The notes: generated by a model from the letters alone, not told the origin. A stretch of 64,000 nucleotides of DNA from Brevibacterium renqingii (GCF_017808105.1 NZ_JADBHF010000001.1:248001-312000); one strand, 5' to 3'. Positions 17,357-26,126 are shown, counted from the stretch's first letter. Numbers and translations: made by a program.

Positions 17357-17779
17357 TCAGTCGCGGCGGATGTTGAAGTCGACGTTCGTGGGATGTTCGA
17401 CGGTGCGTGAGACCGTGCAGTACTTGTCGTGCGAGAGCCCGACGAGCCGTTCGATGCGCGCATCGGCCTTGCGTCCGTCTTCGTCGTCGGGGAAGGCGAG
17501 GTCGAAGTCGAGGTGGACGTTGTCCAGCCGAGAAGCGCCGTCCTCATCGAGCTTGTCGGCGGCCGCCGAGACCTCGAAGCGCGTCGGTTCGGTGTGCCGA
17601 CTGGTGACGGTGTCGACGTCGATCGACGAGCAGCCGGCGACGGCGGCCAGCAGCAGCTCGACGGGCGACATGAGCCCTTCGCCGCGGCCGAATTCGATGC
17701 TCGCCCCGCTCGGTGCGGTGGCCCGGTAGTGGTTCTCGGCGATCCTGGTCAGTTCGATGCTGCGGGTGTCTTCACTCAT
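17357..17779 (-). CDS. OsmC family protein (YhfA-like)
   Basis: OsmC-superfamily thiol protein of 140 residues. Cys50 lies in LAAVAGCSSIDVDTV and Cys121 in DKYCTVSRTV, the two positions of the redox pair. The opening GEGLMSPVELLLAA is typical of the YhfA subgroup, distinct from the Ohr-like paralogue at 15.2 kb. CATCAT ends 6 nt before the ATG, so it is probably leaderless. It converges with the membrane-protein gene, leaving 30 bp between the stops. Physiological substrates of this subgroup are not established. Confidence 0.9.
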   Translation of the reverse strand: MSEDTRSIELTRIAENHYRATAPSGASIEFGRGEGLMSPVELLLAAVAGCSSIDVDTVTSRHTEPTRFEVSAAADKLDEDGASRLDNVHLDFDLAFPDDEDGRKADARIERLVGLSHDKYCTVSRTVEHPTNVDFNIRRD

Positions 17780-17833
17780 GCATCAATGATGTCAGACTCC
17801 CACGTCGGTCATGCCCCGCCTCGGCGAGGGTGT

Positions 17834-17839
17834 GAGAAT
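17834..17839 (+). promoter_or_regulatory. -10-like GAGAAT before the MFS gene
   Basis: GAGAAT ends 6 nt before the GTG at 17846, which has no ribosome-binding site; this suggests a leaderless mRNA. Confidence 0.4.
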
Positions 17840-17845
17840 GGGTGC

Positions 17846-19114
17846 GTGAGCGAGAATATCCCCAGTGCCGGCGACGAGTCGGCGGCCCCACGTCGTTTCA
17901 GCGTGCTGCGCAGCTGGAAGACCGCACCATACCTGGTCGGATCCGGAACCGCGATGATGGGTGACAACATCGAGCACGTCATCACCTACTGGGTGCTGTG
18001 GCAGAAGTTCGAATCCCCCGCGCTCGTCGGCTTCCAGCTCATCAGCCACTGGCTGCCGTTCCTGCTCCTGTCCGTCTACGCGGGCTCCCTGGCGGAGAGA
18101 TTCGACTGCCGACGACTCATCCAGATCGGCCAGATCATGTTCATGGCCGTGTCCCTGTGCTGGGGCATCCTGTTCCTCACCGATTCCCTGCAGCTGTGGC
18201 AGGCGTGCATCCTCCTCGTCATCCATGGGCTCGCCGGGTGCCTGTGGGGGCCGGCGGAGCAGATGATGCTCCACGACTTCGTCGACCGGTCAGAGCTGCC
18301 GAGCGCGGTGCGGCTCAATGCCACCTTCCGCAGCCTCGGCATCCTCTTCGGGCCCGTCGTCGGTTCCGCCCTGCTGCTCGGGTTCGGACCGACCTGGGGC
18401 ATCTTCATCAACATCGTCTTCTACCTGCCGCTGACGCTCTTCCTCATCCGCACCCCCTTCACCGGCCACCTGCGCAGCGGCGGTGTGCGGACGGCCAGGA
18501 CGACGCTGCTGGCATCGCTCAAGGTGCTCGTGGAGGTCCGCCACAACCGGTCGATCATCGGCATGCTCCTGCTCGCCGCGCTCGCCTCGATCACGATCGG
18601 TGCGGTGCTGCAGACCGCGATGCCGGTCTTCGGTGAGATCCTCACCCCGACGGGCGGAGACAGCGACTTCACCTACGGGGTGCTGCTCTTCGCGATGGGC
18701 GCCGGCGGAGTGCTCGGCGGATTCGCCCTCGAGGCGACCGGTTGGATCAAGGCGGTCCCCTCCGCGGCGGCGCTGGCGGCCGCGGCCATGGGGCTGAGCG
18801 CGGTGATCTTCGCCGTGACTGCGCAGCTGTGGTTGGCGATCATCATGCTCGTGCTGGCCGGGGTCTCGAAGATCACGGCCGAGTCGACCGAGATGGCGAT
18901 CATCCAGCTCGAGGCGCCCGCCGAGATCCGCGGGCGCGTCATCGGGTCCTATGCGATGTTCGGGCCCGGCATGCAGACCTTCTCCGGAGTCACCGTCGGT
19001 GTGCTGGGCACGATCGCCACGATCCCACAGGCCGTCATCATCGGCGGCACGACCCTGGCCATCGGAGCGGTGGCCATCGGCGCCTACGCCGTGACCGGAC
19101 GGAAGCTCACATGA
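17846..19114 (+). CDS. MFS transporter, EntS/MFS_3-like
   Basis: Twelve-helix major-facilitator exporter of 422 residues. After a short polar N-terminus come FSVLRSWKTAPYLVGSGTAMMGDNI, the motif-A-like loop SLAERFDCRRLIQIG between helices 2 and 3, and helix-4 sequence GLAGCLWGPAEQMMLHDFV. These are characteristic of enterobactin-exporter and macrolide-efflux-like MFS_3 proteins. The GTG at 17846 is chosen for the leaderless spacing and because an in-frame extension is antisense to the neighbouring OsmC gene. The stop overlaps the next ATG by 4 bp, tying it to a MOSC protein. The exported compound is unknown. Confidence 0.88.
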   Translation: MSENIPSAGDESAAPRRFSVLRSWKTAPYLVGSGTAMMGDNIEHVITYWVLWQKFESPALVGFQLISHWLPFLLLSVYAGSLAERFDCRRLIQIGQIMFMAVSLCWGILFLTDSLQLWQACILLVIHGLAGCLWGPAEQMMLHDFVDRSELPSAVRLNATFRSLGILFGPVVGSALLLGFGPTWGIFINIVFYLPLTLFLIRTPFTGHLRSGGVRTARTTLLASLKVLVEVRHNRSIIGMLLLAALASITIGAVLQTAMPVFGEILTPTGGDSDFTYGVLLFAMGAGGVLGGFALEATGWIKAVPSAAALAAAAMGLSAVIFAVTAQLWLAIIMLVLAGVSKITAESTEMAIIQLEAPAEIRGRVIGSYAMFGPGMQTFSGVTVGVLGTIATIPQAVIIGGTTLAIGAVAIGAYAVTGRKLT

Positions 19115-19887
19115 CCTCGCGGCCCGGGGAGAGCCTCGATGCCGTGTCGGTCGGGTTCGCTCCGGTCAAGGGCACACGGCACGTCCGCCGCCCGGATGCG
19201 CAGTTCGACGCCGAGGGGCCGGTCGGCGACCGCCGTTACTGCCTCGTCGACGTCGAGCGGCGTCAGGTGCTCAAGACCGTCCAGCACCCGAGCCTCCTCG
19301 GGGTCACGGCCGAACTGCGCGGGCAGGAGCTGGCGATCACGCTGCCCGACGGCCGATCCGTCTGCGCTGCGCCCGCCACCGGCGACGAGGTTCTCACCTG
19401 CGACTACTGGAAGCGCACGACCGATCTCAGCCTCACGCGCGGCCCGCACGCCGCACTGCTGTCGATGTGGCTCGGACGTCCCGTGCGTCTGGCCCGGGCC
19501 CCTCGGGGAGACATCGTCTTCGGTGCACCGGTGTCCATCGTCACCACGGCCTCGATCGGCGAACTCGCCGACCGGGTGTCCCGCCCGGAGCTGATCGACG
19601 AGGCGGCCCGATTCCGTGCGACCTTCGTCGTCGACACGGATGTCCCCTTCGCCGAGGAGGCCTGGCAGGGCCGGGAGGTCAGCCTCGTCGGCCCCGACCA
19701 CGGCGAGGTCCGGGTGTGCATCGGGGCACCGATCCCGCGATGCGCGGTGATCGACCTCGACCCGGTCACCGGTGAGCGGAATGCGCGCCTGCTGAGAGCA
19801 CTGGCCGACTACCGTCCGGCCAACGAGTTCGGCGAACCCCTCTTCGGGGTCTACGCCGAGATCGTCAGCCGGCCCGGACTCAGGTGA
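19111..19887 (+). CDS. MOSC domain protein
   Basis: Protein of 258 residues with an N-terminal MOSC beta-barrel (VGFAPVKGTRHV, then GPVGDRRYCLVD) and a C-terminal MOSC core that includes FRATFVVDTDVPFAEEAWQGREV and APIPRCAVIDLDPVTGERN. The Cys in PRCAVID is the position that carries the sulfur or molybdenum-cofactor ligand in YcbX/mARC-like proteins. No ferredoxin or flavin domain is attached, unlike the fusion at 40.5 kb. It is translationally coupled to the MFS gene, which suggests a joint function in detoxification or export. Its last 8 bp overlap kynU on the opposite strand. Confidence 0.87.
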   Translation: MTSRPGESLDAVSVGFAPVKGTRHVRRPDAQFDAEGPVGDRRYCLVDVERRQVLKTVQHPSLLGVTAELRGQELAITLPDGRSVCAAPATGDEVLTCDYWKRTTDLSLTRGPHAALLSMWLGRPVRLARAPRGDIVFGAPVSIVTTASIGELADRVSRPELIDEAARFRATFVVDTDVPFAEEAWQGREVSLVGPDHGEVRVCIGAPIPRCAVIDLDPVTGERNARLLRALADYRPANEFGEPLFGVYAEIVSRPGLR

Positions 19888-21229
19888 CGGCGCCGCGGAC
19901 CTTGTGCTGCGGGGCGTCCCAGAGACGATTGTCGAGGATGTCGCGCAGGACCTCGACGGTGTCCCAGACATCGGCGAAGCCGACGTAGAGCGGGGTGAGG
20001 CCGAAGCGCAGCACCTCGGGCTCGCGGTAGTCGCCGATGACGCCGCGTTCGATGAGCGCACTCATCACCGCGAATCCCTCGGGGTGGGTGATCGAGACCT
20101 GCGAGCCGCGCTGCGCGTGCTCGCGCGGAGTCACGACCTCGACGGGATGATGCGACAGACGCGAATCGACGAGCTCGATGAACAGGTCGGACAGAGCCAG
20201 CGACTTCTGCCGCACGGCCGCCATGTCGGCCCGGGAGTGGATGTCGAGACCGACTTCGGCGACAGACATCGAGATGATGCCCTGTGTGCCGGTGAGGTAG
20301 CGCCGGATGCCCTCGGCCGGGGTGTAGCTCGGCTCCATCTCGAAGGGCTGCTTGTGGCCCCACCATCCCGACAGCGGCTGTGTGAAGCGTGTCCGCAGAG
20401 CCTCGGAGACCCAGACGAACGCGGGGGAGCCCGGACCGCCGTTGAGGAACTTGTAGGTGCATCCGACCGCTAAGTCCGCACCCGAGCCGGCCAGGTCGAT
20501 CTCGAGCGCACCGGCCGAATGGCAGAGGTCCCAGATCGCCAGGGCTCCGCCGGCATGGATCGCCGAGGTCGTCGACTCCATGTCGAAGAGGCGCCCGGTG
20601 CGGTAGTTGACGTGGGTGAGGACGACGAAGGCCACCTCATCGGTCAGGGCCGTGGGGAACCCGGCGGTCACCTCGGCGTCGTCGACGAGGCGGACCTCCC
20701 AGCCGTCGCCGAGCTGTTCGGCCAGTCCCTCGAGCATGTAGATGTCGGAGGGGAAGTTCTCCCTCTGGGTGAGGATGACGCGGCGTCCCGGAGCATCGGC
20801 GGTCTGGATCTTGCAGGCGGCCGAGGCGGCTTTGAACAGGTTGATCGAGGTCGTGTCGGTCACGACAGTGGCCCCGGCGCCGCCCCCGACGAGGCCCGCG
20901 ACCTTGTCGCCGAGCACGGCGGGCAGGTCGAACCAGCCGGCGTCGTTCCAGGAGCGGATCAATCCGGTGCCCCATTCCTGGGAGATGACGTCCTGGGCCC
21001 GCTCGGCGGCTCCCTTCGTCTGTGCGCCGAGGGAGTTGCCGTCGAGGTAGATCGTCTCCGGCGGGAGGACGAACTCATCGCGGAATCCGCGGAGGGGATC
21101 GTCGGCATCTCGCTGCGCACAGGCCGCGCGATCGAGCGCATCTGCGCCGACACGGGCCCGTTCGGAAGCGCGAGAGTCAGCAGGGTCGGTGATGGGTTCG
21201 GCGTCGCGTCCGTCGTCGAGAGTCGTCAT
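19880..21229 (-). CDS. kynU: Kynureninase
   Basis: Pyridoxal-phosphate hydrolase that cleaves L-kynurenine to anthranilate and alanine, 449 residues. Family marks are YLDGNSLGAQ, the substrate loop NFPSDIYMLEGL, the PLP-binding IWDLCHSAGAL, and the Schiff-base Lys in GCTYKFLNGGPG. The C-terminal IRFGLTPLY-type motif appears as LRFGLTPLYVGFADV. Its ATG overlaps the permease stop by 4 bp, and AAAGGA lies upstream. No tryptophan dioxygenase or formamidase gene is adjacent, so the enzyme may act on imported kynurenine. The Lrp-type regulator next door is probably kynurenine-responsive, as KynR is in proteobacteria. Confidence 0.95.
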   Translation of the reverse strand: MTTLDDGRDAEPITDPADSRASERARVGADALDRAACAQRDADDPLRGFRDEFVLPPETIYLDGNSLGAQTKGAAERAQDVISQEWGTGLIRSWNDAGWFDLPAVLGDKVAGLVGGGAGATVVTDTTSINLFKAASAACKIQTADAPGRRVILTQRENFPSDIYMLEGLAEQLGDGWEVRLVDDAEVTAGFPTALTDEVAFVVLTHVNYRTGRLFDMESTTSAIHAGGALAIWDLCHSAGALEIDLAGSGADLAVGCTYKFLNGGPGSPAFVWVSEALRTRFTQPLSGWWGHKQPFEMEPSYTPAEGIRRYLTGTQGIISMSVAEVGLDIHSRADMAAVRQKSLALSDLFIELVDSRLSHHPVEVVTPREHAQRGSQVSITHPEGFAVMSALIERGVIGDYREPEVLRFGLTPLYVGFADVWDTVEVLRDILDNRLWDAPQHKVRGAVT

Positions 21230-22620
21230 GGTGTCGTCCTTTCGGTGCTGTTGTCGTTCAGTCTGGCAGGTTCGTCGGCGTCTGAGTCAGAAGCGGCCTC
21301 GCGAGCGGCGAGGATCCTGGCCACGGCCGGGTATCGGAGAGCCATGATGAGGACTCCGATCGCCAGCCACGCCGCCAGCGCGATCCACACCACCGGTGTG
21401 AAGTCGGCTGCGAGCAGGGTGATCTGGTAGAGGTTGACCGCCGTGCCGACCACCGTCAGCGCCCAATGCAGCCAGACGGGGATCGAGAAGGGTGCCCGGG
21501 CGAGGGCGTCGGGCATGACATAGCGCATGCGCAGGGAGACGATGAGGATGACGATGAGCATGACCTGCACCAGCGCCGAGGCGGCCGTGCCGATGATCGA
21601 GATGTCGAGACCGGCGATCGCGGGGACGATGCCGAGGACGAAGAGCGCGGTGAGGATCCGATGCGGAGTGCCGAACCGGGCATTGACCCGTCCGAACGCC
21701 GCCGGCAGCCAGCCGTCGTCGGTGGCGGCGACCAGGCCCTTCGACCCCCACAGGAGCTGGGCGTTGAGCGTCGAGACGATCGCGACCATCGCTCCGCCGA
21801 GGATGAAGAACACCCACCAGCCGTGGGGCATGATCTCTGCGGCCACGACCGACAGGGGCTGATCGGCGACCTCGGCGATGGGAAGGACGCCGACGGCGGG
21901 AATCGCGATGAGCACGTAGAGGAGCCCGACGACGAGGGTGCCGCCGATCATCGCCAGAGGGATGTCGCGAGAGGGGTTCTTCATCTCGCGCCCGAGCTCG
22001 GCGACGCCGAAGCTGCCCATCGTGGCGAAGGTGAGCAGCGCCGCCGCGGACAGGAGCTGGGTGAAGCCGTGCGGCAGCGGCTCGGGATAGGCGTTCCATT
22101 CGATGTGGCCGAAGCCGTTGACGATGAACACGGAGAAGCCGATGAGCATGAGGACCATGAGCCAGACTCCCACCCGCGAGGAGAAGGCGGCGCCCATGAG
22201 GTTCGCGATGTAGAAGATGCTGACGATGACGACCGCGACGATGACCGGATCGAAGGAGTCCGAGAGCGAGTGCAGATAGATCCCGGCGGACAGGCCGTAG
22301 AGGCTGAGCGCGCACTGCTGCATGAGCGCCATCCACATGTTGATGAAACCGAGTCGCGGGTCGACGACCCGCGCAGGCCAGGTGTAGGTCCCGCCGACCG
22401 CGGGAAGGGCAGAGGCCATCGCCGCATAGGGGATCGAGACGAGGATGATCGTGACCACTGCGATGATGTAGGCCCAGGGCGTTCCGCCGCCGGTGATTCC
22501 GATCGCCACGCCGGTGAGCGAGACGATGCCGCCGCCGATCACCTGATTGATCGTCACGCTCAGCGCACCGGGCAGTCCGATCGTGCGTTTGAGCTGGTCC
22601 TGATTGAGCTTGGCTGCCAC
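21226..22620 (-). CDS. APC-family amino-acid permease, likely aromatic/kynurenine uptake
   Basis: Cytoplasmic-membrane amino-acid transporter of about 464 residues with 12 hydrophobic segments. It opens RTIGLPGALSVTINQVIGGGIVS, the unwound first helix of APC carriers, and has the characteristic AELGREMKNPSRDIP loop. The GTG at 22620, with GGGAG 6 nt upstream, is preferred; an ATG at 22704 would add 28 residues that look non-coding. It is coupled to kynU by a 4-bp overlap, which suggests import of kynurenine or tryptophan, an inference from linkage alone. It is read divergently from the lrp-type gene. Confidence 0.88.
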   Translation of the reverse strand: MAAKLNQDQLKRTIGLPGALSVTINQVIGGGIVSLTGVAIGITGGGTPWAYIIAVVTIILVSIPYAAMASALPAVGGTYTWPARVVDPRLGFINMWMALMQQCALSLYGLSAGIYLHSLSDSFDPVIVAVVIVSIFYIANLMGAAFSSRVGVWLMVLMLIGFSVFIVNGFGHIEWNAYPEPLPHGFTQLLSAAALLTFATMGSFGVAELGREMKNPSRDIPLAMIGGTLVVGLLYVLIAIPAVGVLPIAEVADQPLSVVAAEIMPHGWWVFFILGGAMVAIVSTLNAQLLWGSKGLVAATDDGWLPAAFGRVNARFGTPHRILTALFVLGIVPAIAGLDISIIGTAASALVQVMLIVILIVSLRMRYVMPDALARAPFSIPVWLHWALTVVGTAVNLYQITLLAADFTPVVWIALAAWLAIGVLIMALRYPAVARILAAREAASDSDADEPARLNDNSTERTTP

Positions 22621-22714
22621 GAGAGTCTCCCGAGTCGTCGTCTTCGCCGATCCGTTCCGCCTCTGCGATGAGGGGCGCGGCGAGCATTCGCGTATGTGCC
22701 TCATCCTGGCATGG

Positions 22715-22744
22715 CATTCGGATATGATGGGCAGAATCCGAATG
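22715..22744. promoter_or_regulatory. Perfect 9-bp inverted repeat between kyn operon and lrp-type gene
   Basis: CATTCGGAT at 22715-22723 pairs with ATCCGAATG at 22736-22744 around a 12-nt spacer. A further half-like CATTCGCGTATG is at 22684-22695. The site lies between two divergent genes, where an Lrp-type protein would autoregulate and control the kyn operon. Confidence 0.6.
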
Positions 22745-22770
22745 GAACCGAGTCAAGGAGGGGAAACTTC

Positions 22771-23256
22771 GTGAATGATTCGACTCTCATTGCCGATCAT
22801 CGCTCCGATTCGGCGGATGTTCGACTCGCCGAGGTGGATCTGGCGATTCTGCGTGAGCTCAGTGCCGACGCCCGGATCTCGAACAAGACCCTCGCCGCGC
22901 GCGTGGGGTTGGCGCCATCGACCTGCTCGGGCCGCGTCAGCGCGCTGCGGCAGAGCGGGGTGCTGCGCGGTTTCCACGCCGACATCGACTACGAGAAGCT
23001 CGGGCTGAGCGTGTTCGGAATGATCTCCGTGCGCGTGACCCCGGTCGGCCGTTCGCAGCTGCGCAGTGTCATCGACCGGCTGCTCGAGGCGGCTGAGACG
23101 CTCGAGGTGTATCAGGTGTCGGGGGAGCGGGATCTCCTCGTCCACGTCGCCTGTGACCATCCGACGGGACTGCACCGATTCATCGAGCAGAATCTGTCCG
23201 ATCCGACGATCGCGCACACACAGACGAGTCTTGTGTTCGGCCATCATCGGAAGTGA
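22771..23256 (+). CDS. Lrp/AsnC-family regulator (probable kyn regulator)
   Basis: Transcription factor of 161 residues. The N-terminal winged HTH reads VDLAILRELSADARISNKTLAARVGLA with the recognition helix APSTCSGRVSALRQSGVL. The C-terminal RAM domain carries GLSVFGMISVRV, TLEVYQVSGERDLLVHV and the final TQTSLVFG. The GTG at 22771 is preceded by AAGGAGG. It is transcribed divergently from a permease-kynureninase operon, over a perfect dyad. In Pseudomonas the Lrp-type KynR activates kynurenine genes; a similar role is inferred here. Confidence 0.9.
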   Translation: MNDSTLIADHRSDSADVRLAEVDLAILRELSADARISNKTLAARVGLAPSTCSGRVSALRQSGVLRGFHADIDYEKLGLSVFGMISVRVTPVGRSQLRSVIDRLLEAAETLEVYQVSGERDLLVHVACDHPTGLHRFIEQNLSDPTIAHTQTSLVFGHHRK

Positions 23257-23438
23257 CGATCTCGCACATACTGATGACGGCGCAGACGATGGCTCGTGTG
23301 TCGGCAGATGACACCGGATGACCCGAAGATGTCGGCGGGCGTCGGAAGCCGACGGAGTCAGGGCGGCCCGTCGGCGGAGATTCCTAGGCTGGGGTCGGCA
23401 ATCACCCAAGCAATAGCACCGACACCGGAGGACCCGTC

Positions 23439-23996
23439 ATGACTGCAGCCGCCACTGAACTCGACATCGCCGACATCACTGCGCAGGAGCGTGCCGAGCG
23501 CCTCGACGCAGCGGGCAGCGCCTGGAATGAGCGTCTGGCCGCCTCGGCGACGAACGGCCGCCTGAAGTTCTCGGCCTCCGGCACGGCCCGCGGGTCAGTG
23601 TCTTCGGTGATCACCGCCGGGAAGCACAGCTTCGCCGTCGACGAACCGACCCCGCTGGCTGGCGATGACGCAGCCCCGAACCCCGTCGAATACGCGCTCG
23701 GAGCGCTCATCTCCTGCCAGATCGTCGTCTACCGTCTCTACGCCCACAATCTCGGGCTGACCATCGACGAACTCGATGTCACCGCCGAGGGCGACCTCGA
23801 CGTGCAGGGACTCTTCGGAGCCGATGAGACCGTCCGCCCCGGGTTCTCCGCCGTGCGGGTGTCCGTGAACGTCTCGGGACCCGACGACGCCGAGGACTAC
23901 CGCAAGCTGCAGGAGACTGTCGATGCCCACTGCCCGGTCTTCGACATCTTCACCAACCCGACGCCGATCGACGTCACTGTGACGAAAGTCGACTGA
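23439..23996 (+). CDS. OsmC family protein
   Basis: Third OsmC-superfamily member in the window, 185 residues. Cys93 (LGALISCQIVVYRL) and Cys165 (VDAHCPVFDIF) occupy the redox positions. A helical N-terminal extension of about 40 residues with AQERAERLDAAGSAWNERLA precedes the fold, unlike the other two copies. GGAGGA lies 8 nt before the ATG and TAGGCT at 23383-23388 is a likely -10. It stands between the lrp-type gene and recQ. It is probably involved in peroxide or sulfur-compound detoxification; the substrate is unknown. Confidence 0.88.
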   Translation: MTAAATELDIADITAQERAERLDAAGSAWNERLAASATNGRLKFSASGTARGSVSSVITAGKHSFAVDEPTPLAGDDAAPNPVEYALGALISCQIVVYRLYAHNLGLTIDELDVTAEGDLDVQGLFGADETVRPGFSAVRVSVNVSGPDDAEDYRKLQETVDAHCPVFDIFTNPTPIDVTVTKVD

Positions 23997-24013
23997 GGAC
24001 GAGGGACGTCACG

Positions 24014-24051
24014 GTCAGAGAGACGGCTGAGGAGTATTCGTCGGCTCTGAC
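24014..24051. terminator. Hairpin between convergent osmC-like and recQ genes
   Basis: GTCAGAG (24014-24020) pairs with CTCTGAC (24045-24051), and an inner GACG/CGTC continues the stem. It fills the 58-bp gap between two converging stop codons, so it is probably a bidirectional terminator. Confidence 0.6.
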
Positions 24052-24054
24052 TGA

Positions 24055-25890
24055 TCAGCCCGAATGCGCGGCGAGGACCTCGAGGACGGCCTCTCCGTAG
24101 CGGTCGAGCTTCTTCAGGCCCACCCCGCTGATCTGGCCGAGTTCGCTGATCGAGTTCGGCTTCGCCTCGACGACGCCGTACAGCGTGGCATCGGGGAAGA
24201 CGACGTAGGCGGGCACACCCTGCTCCTTCGCCTGCGCACCGCGCCAACTGCGCAGAGCTTCGAACAGGGAGGCATCGGCAGGGTCGAGCTCGACCTCGGG
24301 GCCGCCTCCGCGGCGTGTTCCTGCTTTCTTCGCGCCCGCCTTCTTGACCGGGTCGACGCGCAGTGAGATCTCCTCTTCGCCGCGCAGGACTGGGCCGGCC
24401 GCCTCGCCGAGGACGAGCACCCCGTAGTCACCGTGGGACTCCAGCAGCCCGCGAGCGAGCACCTGCCTGATGACGGTCTTCCACTGGCTCTCGGAGAGAT
24501 CCGCTCCCACACCCCAGACGCTCAGGCTCTCATGATCGGAGGCCCGGGAGCGCTCGTTGTCGTTTCCGCGCAGCACATCGATGACCTGACCGGAACCGAA
24601 GCGCTGCCCGCGTTCCCGGTCGAGGCGGATGACCGCCGACAGCAGCTTCTGCACGGCCACGGTCGCGTCCCAGGTCGCCGGCGGCGTGAGGCAGGTATCG
24701 CAGTTGCCGCAGGGTGCGGAGTCCTCATCGAAGTAGCGCAGCAGCTGGACGCGCCGGCAGTCGACGGTCTCGCACAGGGCGAGCATCGCATCGAGGTGGC
24801 TCATCTGGCGGCGTTTGAACGCCTGGTCGCCCTCACCGGATTCGATGAGGCGGCGCTGGGAGACGACATCGCCGAGGCCGTAGACCATCCATGCGTCCGC
24901 GGGCAGTCCGTCGCGTCCGGCGCGTCCGGTCTCCTGGTAGTAGCCTTCGACGGATCGAGGCAGGTCGAGGTGGGCGACGAAGCGGACGTCGGGTTTGTCG
25001 ATGCCCATGCCGAAGGCGATCGTGGCGACCATGACGATGCCGTCCTCGCGGAGGAACCGGGCCTGGTTCTCCGCCCGAACCTCGGCGGGCAGTCCCGCGT
25101 GATAGGGCAGGGCGGTGATGCCGCGGGCGGCGAGCGCCTCGGCGAGCTGGTCGACACCGCGCCGGGAGAGGCAGTAGACGATCCCCGCGTCCCCGGGATG
25201 CTCGGTGGTGATGAAGTTCAGCAGCTGGGACCGCGCCGAGGCCTTCGGCTCGATCCGGTAGGTGATGTTCGGCCGGTCGAAGCTCGCCACATAGTGCTCG
25301 GCGCCCTGCATGTGGAGCCGCTCGGTGAGTTCGGCGTGGGTGGCCGGTGTCGCCGTGGCGGTCAGCGCGATGCGCGGGACATCGGGGAACCGTTCGGCCA
25401 GCACCCCGAGGCCCAGATAGTCGCTGCGGAAGTCGTGGCCCCATTGGGACACGCAGTGGGCCTCGTCGATGGCGAACAGCGAGATCTGCGCCTGCTCGAG
25501 CAGCCGCATCGTCCGCGGCAGCACGAGGCGTTCGGGAGCGAGGTAGAGCAGGTCGATCTCACCGGCCAGCAGCTGCTGCTCGACCTGGCCGGCAGTGTCG
25601 AGATCGAGGGAGGAGTTGAGGTAGGCGGCGCGCACGCCGAGGTTCTCCAAAGCGGCGACCTGATCGGCCATGAGCGCGATGAGCGGTGAGACGACCACGC
25701 CCGTACCTGGCCTGACCAGGCTCGGAACCTGGTAGCACAGGGACTTTCCGCCACCGGTGGGCATGAGGACTACTGCGTCGCCTCCGCCGACGACCTGGTC
25801 GACGACGGCCGCCTGCTGACCCCGGAAGTCCTCATAGCCGAAGACATCATGGAGGACGTCGAGGGCGGAGGTCGTAGCTGTGGAGGTCAT
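24055..25890 (-). CDS. recQ: ATP-dependent DNA helicase RecQ
   Basis: 3'-5' DNA helicase of 611 residues used in recombination and repair. In order: the N-terminal FGYEDFRGQQ (motif 0), Walker A LMPTGGGKSLCYQ, the DEAH box in FAIDEAHCVSQWGHDFR, then QETGRAGRDG (motif VI). A zinc-binding module follows, with Cys residues in ALCETVDCRRVQLL and PCGNCDTC. The winged-helix RQC region comes next, and a C-terminal HRDC domain (ASLFEALRSWRGAQAKEQGVP). The ATG at 25890 is chosen because TAGGGT ends 7 nt upstream; a GTG three codons earlier is possible. Length and domains are normal for the family. Confidence 0.95.
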   Translation of the reverse strand: MTSTATTSALDVLHDVFGYEDFRGQQAAVVDQVVGGGDAVVLMPTGGGKSLCYQVPSLVRPGTGVVVSPLIALMADQVAALENLGVRAAYLNSSLDLDTAGQVEQQLLAGEIDLLYLAPERLVLPRTMRLLEQAQISLFAIDEAHCVSQWGHDFRSDYLGLGVLAERFPDVPRIALTATATPATHAELTERLHMQGAEHYVASFDRPNITYRIEPKASARSQLLNFITTEHPGDAGIVYCLSRRGVDQLAEALAARGITALPYHAGLPAEVRAENQARFLREDGIVMVATIAFGMGIDKPDVRFVAHLDLPRSVEGYYQETGRAGRDGLPADAWMVYGLGDVVSQRRLIESGEGDQAFKRRQMSHLDAMLALCETVDCRRVQLLRYFDEDSAPCGNCDTCLTPPATWDATVAVQKLLSAVIRLDRERGQRFGSGQVIDVLRGNDNERSRASDHESLSVWGVGADLSESQWKTVIRQVLARGLLESHGDYGVLVLGEAAGPVLRGEEEISLRVDPVKKAGAKKAGTRRGGGPEVELDPADASLFEALRSWRGAQAKEQGVPAYVVFPDATLYGVVEAKPNSISELGQISGVGLKKLDRYGEAVLEVLAAHSG

Positions 25891-25897
25891 GGCTCCC

Positions 25898-25903
25898 ACC
25901 CTA
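25898..25903 (-). promoter_or_regulatory. -10 box TAGGGT, leaderless start of recQ
   Basis: TAGGGT on the minus strand ends 7 nt before the ATG at 25890. Confidence 0.45.
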
Positions 25904-25951
25904 GTTCACGCACCTGACACGAACATCGTGGTGCCTCGGCCCGGCCCGGCT

Positions 25952-26064
25952 GCTGGAGGTTGGGACCCGCCGTCCCGGTCGCTGGAGGCTGGGACGGCTC
26001 CGGCGGCTGGAGGCCGGGACGGCTCCGGCGGCTGGAGGCCGGGACGGCTCCGGCGGCTGGAGGC
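25952..26064. repeat. 25-bp minisatellite upstream of recQ
   Basis: Three 25-bp copies of a GCTGGAGGCYGGGACGGCTCCGGCG unit lie at 25981-26005, 26006-26030 and 26031-26055. A partial copy runs to 26064 and a degenerate copy starts at 25952. The array occupies much of the 293-bp gap between recQ and the MFS gene, and no gene is seen in it. Confidence 0.9.
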
Positions 26065-26126
26065 GAGAGGTGGTCGCAATCGGATACTTTGCCGCGAAAA
26101 AACTGTCCGAACGCGACCACTTCTCG
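26064..26126. terminator. Long hairpin in the MFS-recQ gap
   Basis: CGAGAGGTGGTCGC (26064-26077) pairs with GCGACCACTTCTCG (26113-26126) over 14 bp with one G-T pair. After a 2x2 internal loop a further 5 bp form (TCGGA/TCCGA). It lies 58 bp past the stop of the MFS gene and probably ends its transcript. A second copy of GACCACTTCTCGACGGGCA follows at 26146-26164, repeating the right arm at 26115-26133. Confidence 0.6.
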
